From NCBI GenBank assembly GCA_002336895.1, contig DDFC01000043.1, positions 167,364 to 231,363 on the forward strand: a DNA stretch of 64,000 nucleotides. Direction: 5' to 3'. Positions 58,986-64,000 of this stretch are shown in pieces. A model generated the notes under the pieces. That model ran no database searches and was not told the DNA's origin. It saw only the letters and a program-made list of their open reading frames with translations. Position numbers and translations under genes: made by a program. This DNA comes from Verrucomicrobiaceae bacterium UBA1938. Lineage in GTDB: Bacteria > Verrucomicrobiota > Verrucomicrobiia > Verrucomicrobiales > Verrucomicrobiaceae. The first letter of the stretch is position 1. Each line of letters begins with the position of its first letter.

Positions 58986-60149
58986 TCACTTCTTCTTCAG
59001 CGCCCCCTCAATGTCCTTCCACAGGTCCTCCACGTGCTCGATGCCCACGGAGAAGCGCACGAGGCCATCCGTCACGCCGGCGGCTTCGCGGGCGTCTTTG
59101 GGGATGGAGGCGTGGGTCATGCTGGCGGGGTGGGCGACGAGGCTTTCGATGCCGCCGAGGCTCTCCGCCTGGGTGAAGAGGTGCAGGCGGCGGATGAAGG
59201 CCAGGGTGTCCGCGTAGCTCAGGCCAAAGTCAGCCAGCAGCATGCCGCCACCGGCGGACATCTGCTTTTTGGCCAGCTTGTACTGCGGGTGGCTTTTCAG
59301 GAAGGGGTACTTCACGCTTTTCACTCCCTTGCGGCCTTCCAGGCGCTGGGCCAGCTCCAGGGCGTTGGAACAGTGGCGCTCCATGCGCACGGCCTCGGTC
59401 TTGGCACCGCGGGAGGTGAGCCAGGCATCAAAGGGGCTGGGCTGCAGGCCGATGGCCTTCTGCGCAAAGATCATCTTGTCCTGCCACTCGTCGGAGTTGC
59501 TGCACACGGCGCCGCCCAGGCAGTCGCTGTGGCCGTTGGTGTACTTGGTGGTGCTCAGCAGGGAGAGGTCGGCTCCCAGGTCCAGCGGCTGCTGCAGCAG
59601 GCTGGAGGCAAAGGTGTTGTCCACCGCCACCACGCTGCCCGCCTTGTGCGCCACAGCGCTGATCGCCTTGATGTCCAGCACCTTCAGCAGCGGATTGGTG
59701 GGGGACTCCAGCCACACCAGCGCGGGCTTCAGCTGGGTAATGAGGTCGTAGTTCTCTGGATTGGCCAGGTTGGCGTACTTGATCTTCACGCCAAAACGCT
59801 TGAGCACTTTCTCAAAGATGCGGTAGGTGCAGCCGTAGATCTGCTGCTCGGAAAGGATCAGATCCCCCGATTGGAGGGAGAAGAGCACGGCGGAGATGGC
59901 GCTCAGGCCGCTGGCAAAGACGGTGCAGTGTTTGGCATTCTCCAGGCTGGCCAGCGTGGTCTGCAGGTTGCGGAAATTCGGGTTGCCTGAGCGCGTGTAG
60001 TCAAAGCTGCCCGGGTTCCCGCTCTCGAACGTGGACGTCATGTAGATCGGCGGGATCACCGCGCCGGTTTCGCTGCGGTAGTCCTGGCCTAAGTGAATGG
60101 CGCGAGTCTCAAAGCGTGCGTCTGCGGGGATGGTCGGGTCTTCCTTCAT
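58986..60149 (-). CDS. Trans-sulfuration PLP enzyme (cystathionine gamma-synthase/lyase family)
   Basis: 387 residues, normal length. YTRSGNPNFRNLQTTLASLE, F-A-S-G-L-S-A-I-S, W-L-E-S-P-T-N-P-L-L-K, VDNTFASSLLQQPLDLGADLSLLSTTKYTNGHSD with the PLP lysine at 202, then GGMLLADFG. Matches MetB/MetC/CGL enzymes; the sequence does not separate synthase from lyase. Sits 107 bases upstream of the long-form enzyme on the same strand; together they may form a sulfur amino acid unit (cysteine/methionine interconversion). Confidence 0.92.
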   Translation of the reverse strand: MKEDPTIPADARFETRAIHLGQDYRSETGAVIPPIYMTSTFESGNPGSFDYTRSGNPNFRNLQTTLASLENAKHCTVFASGLSAISAVLFSLQSGDLILSEQQIYGCTYRIFEKVLKRFGVKIKYANLANPENYDLITQLKPALVWLESPTNPLLKVLDIKAISAVAHKAGSVVAVDNTFASSLLQQPLDLGADLSLLSTTKYTNGHSDCLGGAVCSNSDEWQDKMIFAQKAIGLQPSPFDAWLTSRGAKTEAVRMERHCSNALELAQRLEGRKGVKSVKYPFLKSHPQYKLAKKQMSAGGGMLLADFGLSYADTLAFIRRLHLFTQAESLGGIESLVAHPASMTHASIPKDAREAAGVTDGLVRFSVGIEHVEDLWKDIEGALKKK

Positions 60150-60230
60150 GGTGTACGGTGATGTGTGACATGCAGAATTAGCTTTGCAAGGCCCCTGCGC
60201 TCATGCTTTATGAGTTAACTCCGATCTTTC

Positions 60231-60968
60231 ATGGCCGACTCCACTGCTCCTCGAAAATTCCGTCGCGTTCTGCTCAAACTCAGCGGTGAAGCGCTGAGAG
60301 AGCCGGGCAGTCAGGAGAATATCTCCCCTCCCATCGTTGAAGACATGGCGGCGCAGATCAAGGCGGCGCACCAGACGGGTCTCGAAATCGCCCTCGTCGT
60401 GGGCGGCGGGAACTTCTGGCGCGGCATCACCGCCAGCAACAAAGGCATGGAGCGCGCCACCGCCGACTACATGGGCATGCTGGCCACCGTGATGAACTCC
60501 CTGGCCGTGCAGAGCATGCTGGAGGCCATGGACGTGCCCACCCGCGTGCAGAGCGCCATCAAGATGGACAATGTGGCCGAGCCCTTCGTCCGCCGCAAGG
60601 CCATGCGCCACCTGGAGCTGGGCCGCGTCGTCATCTTTGCCGCAGGCACTGGCAACCCCTTTTTCTCCACTGACACCACTGCTGCGCTGCGCGCCAGCGA
60701 GATCAATGCCGAGATCGTGCTCAAGGCCACCAAGGTGGATGGCATCTACGATTCCGATCCCAACAAGAACCCGAACGCCGTCAAGTTTGACCGCGTGAGT
60801 TTCCACGAGTGCCTGACACGCCAGCTCAAGGTCATGGACTCCACCGCCTTCTCCCTCTGCATGGAGAACAACATGCCCATCGGTGTCTTCAGCATGAACG
60901 AGCCCGACAACATCCGCCGTGCGCTCGTGGGCGATCACATCGGCACCATGGTGGACGCCAAAGGCTGA
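60231..60968 (+). CDS. pyrH: UMP kinase
   Basis: 245 residues. Typical of bacterial PyrH: FRRVLLKLSGEAL at the start, EIALVVGGGNFWRG, A-T-A-D-Y-M-G-M-L-A-T-V-M-N-S-L, then FAAGTGNPFFSTDTTAALRA and ATKVDGIYDSDP. Phosphorylates UMP to UDP; hexameric, cytoplasmic. Immediately followed by frr, the widely conserved pyrH-frr order of bacterial chromosomes, so this is core genome. Divergent from the PLP enzyme gene. Confidence 0.97.
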   Translation: MADSTAPRKFRRVLLKLSGEALREPGSQENISPPIVEDMAAQIKAAHQTGLEIALVVGGGNFWRGITASNKGMERATADYMGMLATVMNSLAVQSMLEAMDVPTRVQSAIKMDNVAEPFVRRKAMRHLELGRVVIFAAGTGNPFFSTDTTAALRASEINAEIVLKATKVDGIYDSDPNKNPNAVKFDRVSFHECLTRQLKVMDSTAFSLCMENNMPIGVFSMNEPDNIRRALVGDHIGTMVDAKG

Positions 60969-60991
60969 ACAAATTCTAACACAAGACTGAT

Positions 60992-61558
60992 ATGGACCCT
61001 GAATTGACCATGATGGAGGCCGACGAGGCCATGACGAAGGCTGTGGAGCACGCCATCCATGAATTTGCGACCGTGCGCACCGGCAAGGCCTCACCCACTC
61101 TGGTGGAAAACATGGACGTGCACGTGATGAGCTACGGCAGCCACATGAAGCTGAAGCAGCTCGCCATGATCACCACGCCGGATGCACGCCTCATCCGCAT
61201 CGAGCCCTTTGACTCCTCCACGCTGCAGGACATCGACCGCGCCATCCGCGAGTCCCGCCTGGGCCTCAATGGCAGCATCGAGGGCAAGGTCATCCGCCTG
61301 CCCATCCCCGCCCTTTCTCAGGAGCGCCGCGAGCAGATGGTGAAGATGTGCAAGAGCCTGGGTGAAGACGCCCGCGTGCGCGTGCGCTCCGCCCGTCGCG
61401 ATGCCCTCGAAGCCCTCAAAAAAGGTGAGAAGGACGGCCACATCACCGAAGACGACCTTCACCGCATGGAAAAGGAAATCCAGACCATGACCGACAAGAA
61501 GATCGCCGAGATCGACCAGCATGTGGTTTCCAAGGAGAAGGAGATTCTGACGGTGTGA
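60992..61558 (+). CDS. frr: Ribosome recycling factor
   Basis: 188 residues. The RRF pattern is clear: V-R-T-G-K-A-S-P-T-L-V-E, Y-G-S..KLKQLAMITTPDARLIRIEPFD, then SLGEDARVRVRSARRDALEALKK....ITEDDLHRMEKEIQTMTDKKI. Splits the post-termination ribosome together with EF-G. Starts 23 bases after pyrH; probably one operon. Confidence 0.97.
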   Translation: MDPELTMMEADEAMTKAVEHAIHEFATVRTGKASPTLVENMDVHVMSYGSHMKLKQLAMITTPDARLIRIEPFDSSTLQDIDRAIRESRLGLNGSIEGKVIRLPIPALSQERREQMVKMCKSLGEDARVRVRSARRDALEALKKGEKDGHITEDDLHRMEKEIQTMTDKKIAEIDQHVVSKEKEILTV

Positions 61559-61567
61559 CGTAAACCA

Positions 61568-61653
61568 GTTACAAGTTTCAAGTTTAAGGTTTCAAGTTCA
61601 CCCGGAACAGACGCCTGCGGACAACTTGAAACTTTAAACCTGAAACCTGTAAC
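61568..61653. repeat. 31-bp inverted repeat made of heptads
   Basis: Arms 61568-61598 and 61623-61653 match at 28 of 31 positions around a 24-nt loop. Both arms are built of seven-base units of the type GTTTCAA or GTTTAAG. The three differing positions are 7, 14 and 21, i.e. always the last base of a heptad, and all are A/G transitions. It lies between frr and the beta-helix gene. Confidence 0.85.
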
Positions 61654-61660
61654 TTTCTGG

Positions 61661-62338
61661 ATGTTTCCCGCCCGCGACTACCTCGACCTCACCCATACGA
61701 AGCATGGCATCCTTTTTCCGGATGGCTCGCCTGTGTGGACGGCGCTGGCGCGCATCGAGTCCTATCTGGACTTCCGCCTGCAGCGGGAGATCCGCACGCA
61801 GGTGCCTCCCGGCGCTTTCATTGGCGAGGACGTGTTCATCGATGAAGGCACCGTCCTTGAGCCCGGCGCGGTGATCAAAGGCCCTGCGTGGATTGGCCGG
61901 AACTGCCAGATCCGCACCGGCTGCTACATCCGGGAAAATGTCATCATCGGAGACGGCTGCGTGCTCGGAAATTCCTGCGAATTCAAAAACTGCGTGGTCT
62001 TCGACGGCTGCGAGGTGCCGCACTACAACTACGTGGGAGACTCCATCCTCGGCCACAAGGCGCATCTGGGCGCGGGCGTGGTGCTTTCCAATGTGCGGCT
62101 GGACCGCCTGGAGGTCACCGTCAAATCCGGCAGCGAGCTCATCCCCACCGGCCTGAGGAAATTTGGCGCCATCGTGGGAGACTACGCCGAGATCGGCTGC
62201 AACAGCGTCATCAGTCCTGGCAGCATCATTGGCCGCAGGAGTGTCATCTACCCGCTCACGCATTTCAGCGGTGTGCTGGAGGCCGACTTTCTCCTCAAAA
62301 CACGCCAGACTCAGCAGGCGGTGAAGCGCCGGCGCTAG
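61661..62338 (+). CDS. Left-handed beta-helix protein, nucleotidyltransferase/acyltransferase type
   Basis: 225 residues. From about residue 45 to 190, the hexapeptide pattern (I/V/L)-G-x-x-x-x recurs: IGEDVFIDEGTVLEPGAVIKGPAWIGRNCQIRTGCYIRENVIIGDGCVLGNSCEFKN. This is the signature of the left-handed parallel beta-helix of GlmU-like transferases. It has no nucleotidyltransferase domain of its own, so it is the acyltransferase-like half or a partner. Often annotated as a UDP-N-acetylglucosamine diphosphorylase-like protein; substrate uncertain. No Shine-Dalgarno is evident before the ATG; the upstream heptad palindrome ends eight bases before it. Confidence 0.82.
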   Translation: MFPARDYLDLTHTKHGILFPDGSPVWTALARIESYLDFRLQREIRTQVPPGAFIGEDVFIDEGTVLEPGAVIKGPAWIGRNCQIRTGCYIRENVIIGDGCVLGNSCEFKNCVVFDGCEVPHYNYVGDSILGHKAHLGAGVVLSNVRLDRLEVTVKSGSELIPTGLRKFGAIVGDYAEIGCNSVISPGSIIGRRSVIYPLTHFSGVLEADFLLKTRQTQQAVKRRR

Positions 62339-62397
62339 AGCATCTGCGTCGGTATTGAATAGAAACCCGGTGGAGGGAGTCATAGCTCCATCCAGCC

Positions 62398-64000
62398 ATG
62401 CAACCGTGTTTCCGCCTCCTGAGCACCGCCGCAGCCATCCTTGCGCTGTCCGGCTGTGACAAATCTCCGCCTTCATCTGCCACTGTCGCCGCAGACAATC
62501 AGCTCGCCGAGGCACGTGATGCCCTGCAGCGCCAGGCGCTAGAGATCGAGACCAAAACCGCCCTCATGGACAAACGGCTGGCGGAGATGCAGCAGGCTCT
62601 CAAGGAAAATGAGAACGCCGGGCTGCGCAGTTCTCTGGATGCTCTGCAACGGCAGAATGACGACCTGCGTACCCAGGCGGATGACGTCCGCCGGCAGAGC
62701 GCTGCCATCAGCCAGCGCGCCGCAGCCGCGCCGCCAGCGTCCAGTGTGGTGCAGCAGCCTGCGGCGGCACCCGATTACTCGCTCTTCTATGAGAATCTGG
62801 CACCCTACGGGCGCTGGCTGGAGGTGGCTGGTTACGGCTACTGCTGGCAGCCCACCATCACAGTGGCCGGATGGCGGCCCTACTGGGACGGCTGCTGGGC
62901 GTGGTCCACCTTCGGCTGGGCCTGGCAGTCCAACGAGCCCTTTGGCTGGATCACCTACCACTACGGCCGCTGGGTGGAGATCTCCCGCTTCGGCTGGATC
63001 TGGGTGCCGGGCAGCGAGTGGGCGCCGGGCTGGGTGGCCTGGCGGCAGAGCCCCGACTGCGTGGGCTGGGCGCCGCTGCCTCCCGAGCCGGGTGCCTGCA
63101 ATGGCGTGTATCGTGACTGCGATTCGCGCTACAGCCTCGGCCCAACCAGCTACGTCTTCATCCCCATCACGCAGTTTGTCAGCCCCACCTACGTCAGCAT
63201 CTATGCTCCGGTGACGCAGCGCACCACGATCTACCGCCAGAGCGTGAACGTGACCCAGATCGTGCCCCGCAGCGGCCATCACCACGCCTTTGTGCAGCAG
63301 GGTGGCCCGCCCAGGACCCAGATGGAGCAGGCCTGCGGCCATGCGGTGCCTCAGCGGCAGGTGCAGACGATGAAGGCAGACCAGATTCCCTCCCCGCAGC
63401 GCAACCGCCACCATGCGGAGTCCTCCTTGGCCATGGTGGACCTGCCTTCTGTGGGTCCCGGAGCCCGCGTGGCACGCCCGGAGATCCGTGAGCATGTGCA
63501 GCGCCCTGTGCTGGTGGGTGGTTTTCAAGGAGTGCCTCAGAACACGGCGGCAGAGATCCGCGAAAACATCTCCAGAGAGCAGCAACAAGCTGCTGCACGT
63601 GCGCAGCGCTCGTGGGGGGGCGGGCGTGAGCATCGGCCAGATGGGGCAGCACGTCAGGAGCCTGCCGTGGCACCACAACAGGAGGCGCAAGCCAGTCAGC
63701 AGCGTCAGATGGCCGTGGAGAACCAGCATCGTCAGCAGGGCATGCGCGAGCGTGCCCAGGCCGAACAACAACGCGCCGCCGAACAGGCTGCGGCTCTTGA
63801 AGCCGAGAAGAACCGCATGCAAGCCGCCGCGCAGCAGCAGGAGGCACAGGCCGGTCAGCAGCGCCAGATGGCGGAGGAGAATCATCGTCGTCAGCAGGGC
63901 ATGCGCGAGCGTGCCCAGGCCGAGCAACAACGCACCGCCGAACAGGCTGCGGCTCTTGAAGCCGAAAAGAACCGCATGCAGGCCGCCGCACAGCAGCAGG
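62398..64000 (+). CDS. DUF6600 lipoprotein with long coiled-coil repeat region, cut by window end
   Basis: Open from the ATG at 62398 to the window edge (534 codons, no stop). Signal peptide with lipobox L-S-G-C at about residue 20. Short coiled coil (about 38-105). The DUF6600-type region, about residues 125-260, is full of W and Y: LAPYGRWLEV.GYGYCWQP, WRPYWDGCWAWSTFGWAWQSNEPFGW, YHYGRWVEISRFGWIWVPGSEWAPGWVAWR. A basic/polar linker follows, then tandem 53-residue repeats rich in Q, A, E and R from about residue 433, with the second copy truncated by the window. Anchored in the outer membrane or periplasm; function unknown. Opposite-strand frames here are shadows. Confidence 0.88.
   Translation, partial: MQPCFRLLSTAAAILALSGCDKSPPSSATVAADNQLAEARDALQRQALEIETKTALMDKRLAEMQQALKENENAGLRSSLDALQRQNDDLRTQADDVRRQSAAISQRAAAAPPASSVVQQPAAAPDYSLFYENLAPYGRWLEVAGYGYCWQPTITVAGWRPYWDGCWAWSTFGWAWQSNEPFGWITYHYGRWVEISRFGWIWVPGSEWAPGWVAWRQSPDCVGWAPLPPEPGACNGVYRDCDSRYSLGPTSYVFIPITQFVSPTYVSIYAPVTQRTTIYRQSVNVTQIVPRSGHHHAFVQQGGPPRTQMEQACGHAVPQRQVQTMKADQIPSPQRNRHHAESSLAMVDLPSVGPGARVARPEIREHVQRPVLVGGFQGVPQNTAAEIRENISREQQQAAARAQRSWGGGREHRPDGAARQEPAVAPQQEAQASQQRQMAVENQHRQQGMRERAQAEQQRAAEQAAALEAEKNRMQAAAQQQEAQAGQQRQMAEENHRRQQGMRERAQAEQQRTAEQAAALEAEKNRMQAAAQQQ
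63697..64000 (+). repeat. 159-bp tandem repeat inside the lipoprotein gene
   Basis: Unit 1 starts at 63697 and unit 2 at 63856; the offset is exactly 159 bp (53 codons). The units are nearly identical over QQRQMA.EN..RQQGMRER and onwards. Unit 2 is cut by the window edge. In-frame copy-number variation between strains is likely. Confidence 0.85.

Noticed and set aside
59034..59990. 318-codon plus-strand open frame
   Set aside because: Shadow of the transsulfuration enzyme, no recognisable motif.
62539..63930. 463-codon minus-strand open frame
   Set aside because: Opposite the DUF6600 lipoprotein, whose plus-strand frame has signal peptide, domain and repeats but runs off the window and is therefore easy to miss.
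1..64000. CRISPR arrays, rRNA and tRNA genes
   Set aside because: Looked for regularly spaced short repeats and conserved RNA sequences; none seen. The three 22-bp motifs are 1.4-3.1 kb apart, not an array.

Overview
The window looks like chromosome from a high-GC member of the Verrucomicrobiota, probably near Prosthecobacter/Verrucomicrobium. This is inferred from protein types, not from a marker gene. Supporting types are the giant FG-GAP/PVC-type dehydrogenase/cytochrome c fusion (47487-52295), the NIPSNAP and ThuA proteins, a DUF6600 lipoprotein, a sulfatase and a secreted fibronectin-III protein. No rRNA, tRNA or CRISPR array was seen.

Layout. (1) 1-5.8 kb is host sequence: double-NIPSNAP protein, SBBP-type propeller, 3D-domain protein, acyl-CoA synthetase and ThuA protein. 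(2) 5.86 to about 25.6 kb is a plasmid-like mobile element. It has a large serine recombinase, an operon of a HerA/VirD4-like ATPase with two membrane proteins, an XRE regulator with divergent operators, a small CHC2/TOPRIM primase, a replication-relaxation protein, an ArdC-type antirestriction protein and a second coupling-type ATPase. A strongly structured 230-base noncoding element follows, then a ParE-type toxin-antitoxin pair, ParB, ParA, a winged-helix replication protein and a CopG-type regulator. A 22-bp motif occurs three times around parAB and is a candidate centromere. A perfect DnaA box lies just upstream of the CopG-rep-parA-parB operon. No recognisable relaxase or mating-channel gene set is present. 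(3) 25.6-33.4 kb is a fluoride-resistance island: two DUF190 proteins, CrcB/Fluc channel, CLC-F antiporter, MFS exporter, a dedicated enolase (the classical fluoride target), TSUP permease and Na+/H+ antiporter. (4) 33.7-44.1 kb is an efflux operon under a two-component system: response regulator, histidine kinase, TolC-like channel, sulfatase, YncE-like propeller, adaptor, RND pump and PepSY-like lipoprotein. (5) 44.1-45.2 kb is a visibly AT-richer patch with a HTH protein and an orphan gene. (6) 45.2-64 kb is host sequence again: class I fumarase, MoaE, the giant cytochrome, FnIII protein, two small membrane proteins, two cystathionine-synthase-like PLP enzymes, pyrH-frr, a left-handed beta-helix protein and a DUF6600 lipoprotein cut by the window end.

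How it fits together. Regions 2-5 form an accessory block of nearly 40 kb between ordinary host genes. Whether the resistance islands are cargo of the same element or separate insertions cannot be settled from the sequence; no matching attachment-site pair was identified. In the element the genes divide into integration (recombinase), DNA handling or transfer (two ATPases, replication-relaxation protein, ArdC), replication (primase, Rep) and maintenance (ParAB, toxin-antitoxin). The noncoding tract at 20.1-20.8 kb and the site cluster at 25.1-25.2 kb are the best candidates for transfer or replication origins. The most unusual material is the structured noncoding element, the three-copy parAB-linked repeat and the uncharacterised ATPase/membrane operon at 7.46-13.69 kb.
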